Below are positions 29,063-42,078 of a DNA stretch of 64,000 nucleotides, one piece after another. Both the position numbers and the translations under genes were made by a program. The notes beneath the pieces are model-generated. The model was not told where the DNA came from. It saw only the letters and a program-made list of their open reading frames with translations, and searched no databases. Origin of the DNA: Dimorphilus gyrociliatus (lineage: Eukaryota; Annelida; Polychaeta; Dinophilidae); assembly GCA_904063045.1 (NCBI GenBank), contig CAJFCJ010000001.1, positions 2,921,501 to 2,985,500 of the forward strand. The letters run 5' to 3'. Each line of letters opens with the position of its first letter. The stretch's first letter is position 1.

Positions 29063-30507
29063 ATGAAGGAGACTACTGGACTATTGTCAACGGAGGAGAA
29101 TACTTATGAGAGTAACCCGGAAAAAGAGCCTATAACTAAAAAAGAGGCTTATAAGGCTCTTCTCGCTGTTTCTTTTTCTTTTATGCTCGTTTTTACTGCT
29201 ACAATATCAGTATTCGCATTACAAAGCAGTATAAATGAGATAGCTGATTTGGGAGTTATAGGTTTAACTACGAATGGAGTTGGTATTATAGTTTCTTGCC
29301 TTTACGCTCCTATTTTTGTTAAAAAGTTTGGATGTAAGAGATCACTACTAATAAGTTTAACTTGCCAAACTGGAATAGTTTTGGCTCAGTTCTATCCTAG
29401 AATATATACTCTTGTACCCGGAAATATTATTTCTGGATTTCTCTACGGACCCATGTGGACTTCTCAATCAGTTTATATTACAATGATTGCGATTCGTTAT
29501 GCAAATACTTATAAGCTAGATAAAGGCGAGATTATTAATCATTTTAATGGGATATTTTGGGGAATTTGTCTAACAATGAAATTATGGGGGAATTTGATTT
29601 CCGGTTTTATATTGAAACCATCTGGAGAGAACATGTTGAATGTTACAGAGTGCGGAAAAAATTATTGCCCTTATAGTGTTCCAGAAGAAGTTTTAAGGCC
29701 TAAGAAGCCATCTCCATTTCAAATATATACAATTATGTCAATATTTTTGGTTTTTGATATTTTAGCTATTTGCACAACTGCAATATTCCTTAAAAAACAA
29801 CAATTAACTGTTAAGTTACGAGCAACGTCATTTAAATCTTCTGTATTATCAACTTTAAAGGCTCATAAGAATCTTCTATTCATTCTAATTATACCAGCAA
29901 CTATCTTTACAGCCTTTGAACAGGCTTTTATGACTGTTGAATATGCTCAGGTAAGCCTCTTTTATTCTAATTTATTCAATAGCATATTAATAACTTTTTT
30001 CTCATACAGTCTTTCGTTAATTGTGCAATAGGCCTATCTTACGTTGGATGGTTTAACGTTATATTAGGTATCGGTAGTTCGATATCATCATTCCTTCTGC
30101 CTAAGGTAGTTAAAAGAGTTGGCCAATTAACAATAATATTTATAGCATTCTTCATGAATATGGGATTATTAGTATTTTTATATCTTTGGAAACCTGGACC
30201 AAATTCGAAAGCATTACTGTTAACATTTCCAGCGTTATGGGCTATAACAGATTCTGCTTGGCAAAATACTCTACCATCTTACCTAGGTCTACATTTCTCT
30301 CATAATCAAGAATCAATATTCGCTGCATATAGATTATGGCAAGGGGCCGGTTATATGTCCAACAACGGTTACAGCCCCTTCTTATGTATGAGCCAAAAGA
30401 TAATTATATTAATGTCTGTATTAGTATTAGCTCTTATAGCTTTTACAACTTCAAAGATGGTTATTAGATTTAGGTTAAAGAAGATGATAAGATACAACGA
30501 CTTGTAG
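29063..30507 (+). CDS. UNC93-like major facilitator protein, ~461 aa
   Basis: Multipass protein of the UNC93 family. Relatives regulate a two-pore potassium channel (UNC-93) or traffic receptors. Two exons: 29063-29950 and 30010-30507, with a 59-bp intron in phase 0. A short cytosolic N-terminus with acidic clusters is followed by eleven or twelve hydrophobic segments. UNC93 signatures include FALQSSINEIADLGVIGL, GFLYGPMWTSQSVYIT, HFNGIFWGICLTMKLWGN, an extracellular Cys-containing loop (CGKNYCPYSVPEE) and ALWAITDSAWQNTLPSYLG, ending in a basic tail. The length equals vertebrate UNC93A. The paralogue type (A versus B or insect-type) cannot be assigned. Confidence 0.9.
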
Positions 30508-30754
30508 AAGAAGTGTACAGTAAGAGATACTGTACTTTTTTTGATCTCCTCTCTCTTCTCCTGTCTCTTTTTATCTCTCTAGGTTTTTTTCTATCTGTTA
30601 CTGTAATTTCTTTATCTTTTCTCTCCTTTGGATTATTTTTTACATCATCTATTAAAAAGCAAAGAAAAAGTACTCATACTGTATATTGATAAATCTGTTC
30701 ATACTTGAATATATGTACAATATATGAACATGCTATTCATATGTTACAACATAG

Positions 30755-30797
<43 letters not shown>

Positions 30798-30938
30798 CTA
30801 GGTATATTTTGTTGTTTTTGTATTATTTTATTAATATATTAGATATTCTTTTTTTTTTATAAAAAACAACTAATCAATAAAATTAGAAATATCATCAGAA
30901 AAAGTCTATCACTCCTTCCTCTCCTCTTTTTAAATATA
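30508..30938. other. Convergent spacer with a TA microsatellite
   Basis: 3'-UTR-type spacer between two stops. A (TA)n run lies at about 30757-30793. No gene is seen. Confidence 0.6.
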
Positions 30939-33386
30939 CTAATTAATTCGTATCTTTTCTTCAAAGATTGCCAGTATCAACATTAGTCCAATACCAATTA
31001 AACTTCCGCCATTTGCCACCAAGAATTTTTTTATATTTTCTCTTCCTTTTAAACGATCTAATAATTCGGGCAAAATATCAACAGCAGCGACGTAGATAAA
31101 CATTCCTGCGGTTATCGCAAATATCCAGTTTCTAGTTTCATCTGTACTCGATACTGCAACTCCTATATAGAGTCCTATGAAAGCTGTACATGCTGACAGA
31201 AAATTCAAAAGGGCAGCTCTCTTCACCGACCAACCGGCATCAAACATAATAGCCATATCTCCTATTTCATGGGGTACCTCGTGCAATAGAACGGCTAGAG
31301 ATGTTGAAATTCCAGATTTCCAACCAACAGAAAAAGCGGCTCCAATCGCTAAACCATCTGCAAAATTATGAACTCCGTCGCCAATGGTAGCCATCCATGC
31401 GACGCTTCTATGTATTTTTGGTTTCTCTTCTTCAATGCTCTCTACCTTTTCGAGAGGTTTCTCGTTGAGATTTTCCGGATCAATAACTGGTTGGACGGTG
31501 GAAGAATCTTGAAGTCTTTCACTAAAATAATGTAGTATATACTGAAGAGCAAAGAATGCCCAGAGGCTAGCTAATGTGCTGAGCATTTTCCAGACGAATG
31601 GTTCCACTTTAATTCCGCTGGAAGTTTCACCTTCGTGTTCATGTTGTACAGTAAAGAAATTTTTATACTCAATGTTATTTCTATGCGAAAGTGATAATGG
31701 ATGGGTATGATTATCACTTCCAGAGTGATTGTGACCGTGGTCGTGATCATGATCATGATTATCATGATTATGTAGACCTAGTGAATGAGGTATCAGATGC
31801 AAGAAAGTATCTCCTAACAAAGCACCAGCAGCAAGACCCAGGGCTGCAGCCATCACGAAGTCGTAGGCCTTAGAACCCTTTAATTTAAATATGAATATAC
31901 CAATCAGGCAAGAAATACTGATGATAAAGACGGCAATTGTACCATATCCGTATTCTATTGGAGAAAAATAATAGTAGGTTAGAATGAAAAGCACTTAACT
32001 TGAACACCCTTTGTAAAAGGGTTAAAGAAAAAGAAACTACGAAATATTAGAGAGTAGCTCCATCTTATGGCATAATTTTTATATCTCCTCTGGATTGATT
32101 ATAAATGCCATGTAATACATTCATGATTCAAGTGTCTTATCAACAGTTGAATAAAGCTATATAATAGTTCAAGTAGTTGTTAAATCTTTATTAAAAATTA
32201 TATTTATCTTATCAGGATTCATGTAGGAAAAGTGTACTATTTCGATAAGACAATTAAAATTAGCCTTGAAATAAATTGTGAAATAATATAATTATCTCTA
32301 ATGATAATGAGACTGTTTGAACTAATTTTTATAATTGATAAGAATGTCATTATATGTTAGGAAACTAAAGAAGTAAATATAATTTTTGTTTAGTTTCGTG
32401 TGCAAATTTTAATAATATATATATATAGATGTACTTACGTTTTGCTTTAGTATAACTGTTATTGGTTTCTGGTGGATGACTATGAAGAGGTTCAACTAGA
32501 AAGCAGCTATCTGAAAAATATGAAAAATTAATAAAGGAAATATGATCAATTGCGAACTATATACCTTTTAGATAGTTAATTATAATTGAACTCGTCAATT
32601 CAGCTAATTCGTAGTGTTTTGATACAGTTCTTAAAGGATTTTGTAAAGTTGCTACATCGTAGAAAATAGTTGTGTCAACAATCTATAGAATTGTTAAATG
32701 GTAATAAGAGAGAGAGAGAGAGAGAGAAGGAAAGAAAGGAAGACTTACTTCTTGGCAATTTTTAAAGAAATAGTCGTTGTTCTCTTGAATAATTTGCAGG
32801 TTTATCTTTTTACTTAATTCATTTAATAATTTATTTAAATTATTGAATGAAAAATATTGATTATTTTGTATAAAAGATAAAATATAAGTTGAATATATCG
32901 AATGATGAATATCATTTGGACATTGTCCACTCTTTATGATTGACAAGGCTATTAAATTTGCTTGATTAAATTCTTTTTCGTTCAGATTTGCAGATTGATT
33001 CTTTTCAAGAATTCTATATATATTTTCAGTTGTAAGACACTGTAAGTATAATATATAGAAAATATACTTATGAATTATTTTAATATAATTCAATATATTT
33101 CTAAATTAACCTCTTTACAGCTAGTACACTCTGATTTATCGAGCAATTTTTCAAGCCAAACTTCAAGGGTATCTTTACCTATTTCATTAGTTTTTGGCTG
33201 ATAATCGCTGTCAAAAAGTTCTAATGTCTCGTCTAAACTAGACAAATAAGTTTGATGGGTTTTATTGTACAATATCAATGAAATTAATAAGAACGTTGAA
33301 AGTTTGAAACTGTTGAAAACAAATATTAGAATAGTTGAAAATTTTTTCTTTTTAAGAATAAAAGAAACTTACAAATATGTTGCCAT
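30939..33386 (-). CDS. LIV-1 subfamily ZIP zinc transporter (SLC39), ~569 aa
   Basis: Imports zinc or related divalent metals into the cytosol. Six exons: 33386-33373, 33309-33111, 33039-32749, 32682-32565, 32510-32439 and 31954-30939, all in phase. A signal peptide (MATYFFKLSTFLLISLIL) leads into a 210-residue, partly Cys-containing ectodomain. Membrane helices start at YGYGTIAVFIISIS. A His/Asp-rich cytosolic loop (HNHDNHDHDHDHGHNH) lies between helices 3 and 4. The binuclear metal site is in HNFADGLAIGAAF (helix 4) and HEVPHEIGD (helix 5), the LIV-1 signature with His at its first position rather than the Glu of ZIP8/ZIP14. The ectodomain suggests a ZIP4/ZIP12-like member, but that assignment is weak. 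Confidence 0.92.
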
Positions 33387-34263
33387 GGCTGTTGAAACTT
33401 TTCAATTTTTACCAAAATATGCAATGTGAATCAGTACGTGAGTTGCAGCTTTTATATTTGAAGGCGATAACCTAGTATCATGTGATATTTCTGCACTCTG
33501 CTCTAAAAAATGTGATAAAGTTTTGAAAACCACTTGAAATTTCCAAATATAATATAATTCTATGAGCACTGTATACAAAGTACAATTGTTCTAATTGACA
33601 GAACCTAAAGTAGTTAAGATAACATACTCTAAATATTTTCAACCTTTTTCCTTGGTTGATAGAAATTAACTATTTTCAACATTTTCCTTTTAATAAAATA
33701 ATAATAAGGATAATTTATTTTTCGTGTGCAAATCTTATCGTCACAATTCATCAGAACTAGGTTACAAAATTACAATGAAAACATGAAAAGAATAATCAGT
33801 CTATAATAATTATTTATGTATACCTCATGAATGAGCGAATAAGGGAAAGACAGAGGATGATACTATAATAGAAAGTTACAAAGCAAAAAAAAACTAGAAA
33901 TATTATCAATGACAGACGACAAAATTTGACATTTTTGTAACTTTTGTTAGAACAAAGAAAGAGATTAATTCTGATAATGATAATAATAAATATCAATCTT
34001 TCTAAAAAGTCTAAAGGTTCCGATAAAAGTGAATTTTATTAATTTTTCATAAATTCATTTTATTTTATAAAATTCTAAATTTTTCTTTGGTCTTTTTAAT
34101 AGAAAACAATAACTAAAATATTCTTTTTCTAAATAAAACAAAAAATTAACTGGGAAACTTTGAGAAAAATTGTGTTATTTTTTATTTTGTAAGAGATTTT
34201 AGTTAATTTTTTCAGTCAATTTTTTAAGTAAATATATATATATATATATAAATTCATACATAC

Positions 34264-34298
<35 letters not shown>

Positions 34299-36147
34299 GC
34301 TATTTTAAAAATGCGTACACGAAAACCCGAACAATTAATTCAATTTTGTTTTGAACAGAATGTTAATAATTTTGAACAAAAATTAAAGTATATATGTATA
34401 TATGTACATATATAGTGTATCAGAGAATAAGAAATGCAGAATTTTACTTGTTAAAGTTTCGATTTCTGAAAATCTTCAGCCAATTTCTTTTAAATTCTGA
34501 AAATGATTGATTTTTTTTCTTTTCCATAAGCACACAGACATACGCACATATATACATACACACATATACATATATATATATATATATATGTATCTATATA
34601 TATATATATATATATTGTACAGTTGTTAAAATACTTTTCTCATTCAAAAATTATTTTGTTCAAACAACACTATCAATGGCGTACCAGATCTTGTCTTAAA
34701 AAAATATATGCCACGATTTTATCACTTCTTATCCGTCTAACCCAAATTTTTCCTATGTTTGGTGAAAAGAGGCGTAGTGATTGTGTTGAAAAAAAAAATT
34801 ATTTCCTTTCTCTCATTCTTGTCTAGTTCATTTGTTTGTTTTTTTTGAACTTGAATGGAAGAAAAACATATAATGAACAAAGTTCGATCCAAAAAAATAT
34901 AAATACTTCTTTTTCTGTTTAATAGATAAAAAAAAACATTTATGTTCAGAGAACGTGAAAAAAAGAATCCTCGTTTCTCGCGATTCGTGTACACTCCATT
35001 CGACTTATTCCGCTTTTTTTTATCATTTTATACACCAAAACCATATTTCTACTGCTTTCTTCTATCTTCTGTTAACGTCCGTAATAGGATATAGGACAAG
35101 AGAATTTTCATAAAATTTGGACGATAGTGTACCGGATGTTTGTCTTTTAATCTTGTTTTACTATCGCTTTCACGGTATCTTGACAATATAGGCGTCTCTG
35201 ATCCGTGTATTCGAATTTTGTTATAGTATTTCTATTGCGTATTAACATAGAGAAAGAGGGTATATATATATATATACATATATATATATACATACATATA
35301 TATATATATATATTTATATAATTGCTATATATAGATATATATATATATATATATGTATAAGTTGTTTCTCCATCCGTTTAAACGATCTGTATAAAGATAA
35401 TAGTTATAAACGTTTCGTTTTTCAACAAATAATATATTTACCATTCAATCAGAGTTGCTTTTTAAGTGCCTTGATTTTCTTTCTTTCTTTCCTCCTCCCC
35501 CCCTCCCCCTCTTTCCATTTACGCCTTTCAAGGCAATTAATAGGCTCGTAATCTAGATAAATAGTTAAAAAATTAATTAATATAAACAATTTATGTTAAT
35601 TAATTATTTACAAAAAAAAACTGTAATAAATACCGAATCATCGTTGGGTAGGCGACTGCTTTCAATGGGCGCCATTTTAATCGAGCCACGTCCTTTTACG
35701 ACTGTTACCAAAATCATTTTTATGATTTATACTCCATTCCGTCGACGTTGGCTTCGACTAAAGGCACTCCTCCTATAAACGACTAATATTATATTCATGT
35801 TTTACACATTAAGTCTTGTTAAATCAAGATAAACAATTAAAAAAAACGATTATTTCGTACCGAGAGACAATTCTAGATCGTAATTTTGTTCTCCCTGTCG
35901 CCTACTAATTCTTGTCTAACCAATCAGATATTAGCAAACTACCAGGGGCATTTGTATCGACGATTCGTATTGGCCATTTAATAGGCCTATAAGTATATAA
36001 AATTGCATATACGTATATATATATATATACATATAAACACAGCTTAAAGTGCATAATAAAGCTCAATATTTATTTATATATATAGAAATTACCTTGGCAG
36101 ATTAGTTACATGTTTTTTATTTTATTCTCATAGGCCTATAAATATAT
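33387..36147. other. Repeat-rich spacer
   Basis: 2.8 kb with several (TA)n and (CATA)n microsatellites (about 34232-34300, 34556-34616, 35262-35356) and two TAGGCCTA palindromes nearby (35982-35989 and 36131-36138). Open frames such as 35593-35778 are short, show no protein-like pattern and are not called. Confidence 0.5.
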
Positions 36148-36681
36148 TTACTCACTTAAAAATGTCTTAGTTAAACTATTATCAGTATTATTACTATTAT
36201 CAGACAAATTAGATTTACCAAATGTATGAAAAGTTGGATAATTAAACAACGTAGACGGTGTTTTAGGCGTATTTAGTATTGGTGATGATTTTCTCATTTT
36301 AGATAGCGTTGGAGATGATGATGCTGATGCTGAGGGTGACGATGACGGTGATAGTGCTTCAACGCTTGATTCTTTATCATCCATACAAAATTCATTATGA
36401 ATTTCATAGAGTGAAGTTAGAGTTGAATATATTGAATTATTTAGCTGAATTCTTCTATTTTTCAAATATATAACACCTGCCGTAATTACCCCAAGAACTA
36501 TTGCCATACCACATACAATTATACCAGTTATTATATTATTATAACGCTCAGATTCGTCCAATGAGCTAACAAGTTTTCCTGTTTAAATGGTAAATATTTA
36601 TAATAATAAGCGTCTCTCTCACTATCTCTATTCTATATTGAACGGATATATACCAGCTATGAACTTTTTGTCAATTTCCAT
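36148..36681 (-). CDS. Small single-pass membrane protein, 152 aa, unrecognised
   Basis: I do not recognise this gene. Two exons, 36681-36654 and 36578-36148, join in phase to give MEIDKKFIAG then KLVSSLDESERYNN. A transmembrane helix (IITGIIVCGMAIVLGVITAGVIYL) is followed by basic KNRR and a cytosolic tail of about 110 residues. The tail has a Ser/Pro-rich stretch with SP and TP dipeptides (SPSSSPSASASSSPTLSK), which looks like a phosphorylation region, and a polar C-terminus ending FLSE. There is no signal peptide, so the short N-terminus would be extracellular by the positive-inside rule. The next genes upstream and downstream are on the same strand but are not otherwise linked to it. Confidence 0.6.
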
Positions 36682-37002
36682 TTATAAATAGAAAGATATA
36701 AGCATGTAGACCTATAATTAGAATATATAAGTATATATATATATATATATATAATTTATAGCTTTAACAAAAACACTCTAAAAAGAATAAGAGTAAAATT
36801 TAGCACTGAAAAGAACAAATAGTTAGTAGAGTGCGCCATCTAGATTGAATTTGTTTTTATGTGTTTTTGAGTAATTTTTTTGGAATAGCTCTATATTTTG
36901 GACAAGTTTTTTAAGAGGAATAGAAGATTTACTTAAATAGTAAACATATATAGATATGTATATATATATTTAGTTTTTATTAATCAATTAATCAGAACAG
37001 AT
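36682..37002. other. Short spacer with a TA run
   Basis: 321 bp, AT-rich with a (TA)n run near 36733-36752. Nothing else is seen. Confidence 0.5.
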
Positions 37003-40000
37003 TTATTTCTCAATCCATAAATTGGGATTAATAACATGTAATTCTGCAGCATTTCTAATACTTGAAATTCCATAGGCGTATAATTTCTCCAATCTAATAA
37101 ATAATAGGAATATAATAAATTAGTTTAAAATAGGTCAAGTAATAATTAAAAATGAAAAAATAAAAACTTACGATTTACAATTAGAAATTAATTTCTTAAA
37201 TGTTGACATTGTCAAACTTTGACAAAAGTTTAATTTACATATTTTAAGAGTTTTAACAAAATAATTTGCTGCTGAACAAACTCTGTTTATTATTCAAAAA
37301 GAAGAGAATTTAATTAATTTATCTATAGTACTGTATTTCTGTTGTTTACTTACCCACTATTTCCTATTCCTGTTGAACTTACATCTAAATATGTTAGACG
37401 ATTACATCTTCGAGATATGGCGAATATGCCTTTATTACCAACTTTTTTACAACCCGAAACGTCCAAATAAGAAATACTTGGTGATAAATTCGATATACAA
37501 ACTAAGCTATTATCTGTTATAGCTGGGCAACTCGCTAGAACAATCTTTTCGATATTTTCGCACTTTGTACATAAGAGTTCTACAGTACTATCCTGTAGCT
37601 GAAGAAGATCAACACAATTAATGAAATATACAATAAAGTCTTATTATTGTTAATTTATATATTGTACTTTAATAATTCCTCCAAAGTCTACAGAAACTAG
37701 TTGAGGCAGCTTGACAACCATATTTTCAACAGATTCGTCCGTTATCTAGATAGAATGAAATATCCAACAGTCAATAAAGAAGCATTTAAAAATTATTGTA
37801 TATTTACTTTCCAGCACTGAGTTAGGCTTAGGTACTTAAGATTTGGGCAATATTCAGAAATTGACATGGCACTTTTTTCGGTGAGGCTAAAGCAAGCTGA
37901 TAATTCTAATCTCTTGAGGCTAAATTTAATATAGAATAGCAATATATTATTGGGATTAATATAGAGCAAATTAAAGGCTTAATAACCTATTTTGTAAATT
38001 GGATAGTAAATAGTGGATTGCGGTATCCGTTACTTTCGGACATCCATTGAGACATAGGCATTTCAATCTGATTAGAATGATATACTTAAATATTTAAGCA
38101 CAAGTACATATATATATAGATATATTAATTACTTATTAAGACTGTTTGCAATGGCTTCAATACCGTTGTCGGTAACTCCACACCAAGATATATCTAAATA
38201 TTTTAGATTTATGCATCTTGATGAACAATAGAAAATAACTGCATCGCCTGCCAATTGATCTCCTTTGAAAATAGAAATCGTTACGTAATAGGAATAATAC
38301 TATTATATATTGTATATATTTATGACAATTTACCTTTACATTTATTGACAGTTAGACTAGTTAAATGTTTTGATAAGCCTGTAAACAATTTTCTTAATGA
38401 ACCTGATAGTAAACTTCCTCCTTTACATCGGATTAGTTTCAAATTTTTTACTCTTCTTTCAATAATTTCCTCTAGCCAGTATTCTTTAACTGTACGATCT
38501 TTTATTGTAGCATTTGTCCCTTTTTGTTTTTCAAAATGTTCAATAATTAATTCATGCATTCATTCAATTCGTAAAAAAAATATACTCAACTCACATAATG
38601 TATGATCTTTGCAGATATTACTGAAAAAGTTGCAGGTCCTCGCCAATTGTGCAGTAGAGTACGGTGATAGATATTTAATTATTTCAAGCCATATTTCATC
38701 AGGTAGTTTCAACCAAGAAGCGATTTGTTGTTCCTTAATTAGGTATAATTTGTAATTACTCATTATTAATATAATTGTGTTGAAGATGCAATTTTACCTC
38801 TTTTTTCATGCTATTGAGTGGGTCAGCTAGAGATTTATTTTGAGACCATGTCCTTCCACTAATAATAAATCATTTAAAAGGGTTAATAATGTATTTTTAA
38901 TAAAAAAAAAATGCTTACTTGGCCGATTTTGCTCTTATAAATGCTTGGGATGATCTAATTGAGCTAGAATTAGGCCATTTTGGTTGGTAAGAATTTACGG
39001 CTGCTGAGGCGCTTACTAAGTTCCTTTTTCTGCAAAATTTACCTTCCCTAACTTTAGGCGGTGATGACTGAGGAGCTCTAGGAACGAATAATTGTTTACT
39101 TGTCTTCTTTTCTTCAGCCTTTTGTTGTTCTTCTCGAAACTTTATTATGGCCTTTTCAATAGCTTTCTCCTGTGCGTCGTCTTCGTCACTACTTTCATTT
39201 GAAATTGATAAATCATCTTCCGGTATTTGAACTTTCGGTTTTTCATTTAAATTTTCAACGTCAATTGATAATTGTTCCTTCAGTTCATCCGATAGAGATC
39301 TATGACTTTTCTCTTTTGGTGACAAGTATTCAAATTCTAGGGCTTCCGCTCTATCGACTAGTGCAGGTTCAACGTTACCGAACGCTTTTGAAGCGGATTG
39401 CTCCTCTAGTACGTTAAGATTTAAAGGAGGAATAAAGTCTGGCCTGGATGATTTACAGACAACTTGCTCAGCTGAATCATCAACTTCTTGATCTGAACTT
39501 TCAATAGATTGTATTTCACATTTTTCATCTTGTTGAGCTGAAGGTGATGATTCAATTTCAAGTTTAAGCGTGGCCGATGGTTGTTCTTGCCTTTGGGAAA
39601 GAAGAACTGAGCATTTTTGGCACCATGTAACAAAGCATTCATTTTGAGTTTCACAACTAGGACACGCTATAGTTTCCGAGAGAGAACTTAAGGAAAATCT
39701 TCTATTATCTATAGATTGTTGAATTGATGAATATGATAAGTCTGATTTATTATCGATTTCCCTTGAAAAACACTCTTCTCCTTCAACAATTGACGAATCT
39801 GCAGTTGTAGAGAAACTTCTAGCACTCTTAATTCTATCCGCCATATCATAAATCTGACTGGATGAAAATGAGAACTTTGTTGAGGGTTTTTGAATAGGTT
39901 GTAGGAATTTAGGATGTTTTTTGATTTGTTGATGTAAATAATCATACTGTGAAGCGTTAGTGTTTGATATTAAAGCAAACGAATATGAGAGAGGATTTTG

Positions 40001-40051
40001 ACTTGGTCGATGAGTTTCAAAATGCAGGTCTTCACAATTGCTTTGAGACAT
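37003..40051 (-). CDS. F-box/leucine-rich repeat protein with long disordered N-terminus, ~788 aa
   Basis: Likely SCF ubiquitin-ligase receptor of the FBXL class. Eleven exons: 40051-38919, 38858-38798, 38733-38595, 38519-38334, 38262-38133, 38067-37987, 37919-37808, 37745-37668, 37598-37354, 37282-37172 and 37093-37003; every junction keeps phase. Residues 1-377 are mostly disordered and Ser/Glu-rich with a CxxC...CxxC zinc-ribbon-like motif around residues 130-147 (ACPSCETQ...TWCQKC) and a short coiled coil (EKAIIKFREEQQKAEEKK). The F-box is at about 399-446 (WLKLPDEIWLEIIKYLSP...DHTLW). It is followed by about ten AMN1/FBXL-type LRRs with the Cys signature (LKYLDISWCGVTDNGI, LKCLCLNGCPKVTD, ISYLDVSGCKKVGNKG). 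I do not recognise the exact orthologue. Confidence 0.85.
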
Positions 40052-41151
40052 TTTTGATTTTTTCTTCTCTCTACTCAGATAAATATTATTTTAAAAAAAA
40101 ATGTCGCTCCATAGAAATTTTGATTACAGTCGTTACTACGGTAGCAGCAGGTAATTTAGACTGGTAACCTATTCCGTTATATTATTGATTGCACGGATAA
40201 CAGTAGATGTCGTTATCGTTTACTATTAGTTGTTAGAACTTCAAAATAATGGTATATATATATATATATATTCGAGTACATCTTCAAAGCATGTTTCAAA
40301 AGAGAAAGCGATGAATGAATATTAGAAAGATGGGGAGTAATGTAGAGAGAGTAGACAGGAAAAGTTCGATTAACATATACGCACACTTTTAAGAGAGTTG
40401 AAAAGAAAAGAACCTTTAATTAAGTAGAGTTAAGTGAATGGAAAAGTGTAAAACAGGAAAAGAACGAGAGACAAGGAGAGAGAGAGAGAGAGAGTTAGAA
40501 GATGAGGCAGTTTTTCTTTGTTTTAAATAGTTTCTGCCCCAAAGAATTTATACTTGCATAGCATGCAAAGAAAGTAGAATTTATTCGTGAACCGTAACAA
40601 ACTCAGTATAAAAATTTGTCGAGCAAATTGCTGACTAAGATGTTTTCACGCCCAATTAGCTGTCCGCACTAGGAAAATCATTATATAATTAGTGAATGTC
40701 ACGTAATCTCTTCCAACAAATAATTTAATTACGCAATTTTTCATAAGAATTATTTAATTAAATTATAAGAAAATATATAAAAATAGAACAAAAATATCCA
40801 CAATATTCGATAAAATTGTATTAAATGTATAAGACATTAATGATCTCAACGTTCCTTGACGGACTTGTTTATAAATATGTACTTTTTAATGATTTTAATA
40901 TGAATGGGCTTTAAAATAGATAATTATAACTCGAAGGTTATATGGCTTTTAAAGTAAAATGAATTAATTTAGTCTGGCATTTTACAAGACTTATCGGTTT
41001 AATATTGAAGAAACCATTTATACACGAGAAATTTGAATTTTATAGTTGATATCTTATAAAGACCTTAAAAATTAAATTTACGAAAGGGAAGAAAAGGTAG
41101 CGAATAAGAGATAGAGGAAGAGAGAAATCGACTGAATGGTATAACAGAGAG

Positions 41152-41195
<44 letters not shown>

Positions 41196-42078
41196 CAGAG
41201 TGACAGAGTGGTAGCAAGACAATAAGACAAAATGTAACACGACTACGTTAATCTAATTTCTAAATATATTAGTTATAATTGAACAATTTTTGTAATAATT
41301 AATAGTCTTTCTTGAGAAACAGACTTGATGGGGATAGGTAGAAAAACAGACTAGAGGATTCCTTTTCTTACATACGGAAAATAGCCATGATAACAAACTC
41401 AGATAAAACTTCGGGTAAAATTTCAAACAATATTAATAATTATAATAAGTTACATACAATTAATGTAAATAATATTATTTAGAAGGTTTTATTTGGATTT
41501 GAAACAGGATAATTATATAATGCTGCGTGTTGGGAGTAATGTTGGGAAAGGATGTAGACGTGACGTTTGTAGATTATGGATGTAGGGAAAAAGTTTGTCT
41601 GATTATATTCCAAAAATATCATTTATTCATAAACTCCACTAGGAAAAGGAGTTGTGAATATATGCGTTTAAAAAATATGACTAGTTAATTCCGTTCCTTT
41701 CACGCTTTCTTGTAAATCTTGACAAGAAAAGTTTGTTTTTTTTACATGGCCCTCTTACTTTACTTTAATTTACGTTCCGTTCTCACCTTGTTTCTTTCTC
41801 TTTCTCTCTCTCTCATTCTTTCTTTTTCTTAATTTCTTTAATCTTTTCTTTAAGAGTCTCCTATAATTTTAATTTTCAAGGATTACTATTAGAGGTGGAA
41901 TTTATGACATTGGTGCTCAGAAAAATATGTCACGTGACACAAAAATAATGCTAATGATGTTGCTTAGCACTATTGGGTAAGCCAATCATTGCCGATTCTT
42001 TCGAATATCTTACGTACAAGTCAAATTAAAAATGAAAGGCAAGGCATCACTTCGATTTACTCTTTTAATCGTGTAGGT
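40052..42078. promoter_or_regulatory. Divergent spacer with GA/CT and TA microsatellites
   Basis: 2 kb between the F-box gene and the peptide-precursor gene. (GA)n runs lie at about 40475-40496 and 41151-41191, and a (TA)n run at 40254-40271. A splice acceptor directly before the ATG at 42079 (cgtgtag|gtATG) implies a non-coding upstream exon here. No other gene is seen. Confidence 0.45.

Noticed and set aside
34623-34994. Open frames on both strands between TA microsatellites
   Set aside because: They overlap antisense to each other with no protein-like composition and no neighbours in phase.
35593-35778. 61-codon frame in the repeat-rich spacer
   Set aside because: Short, no signal or membrane pattern, no splice partner found.
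38560-38763. Reading the F-box exon straight through to a stop
   Set aside because: A GTGAGT donor after DHTL and an acceptor at 38519 restore the conserved Trp of the F-box end and lead into LRRs in frame.
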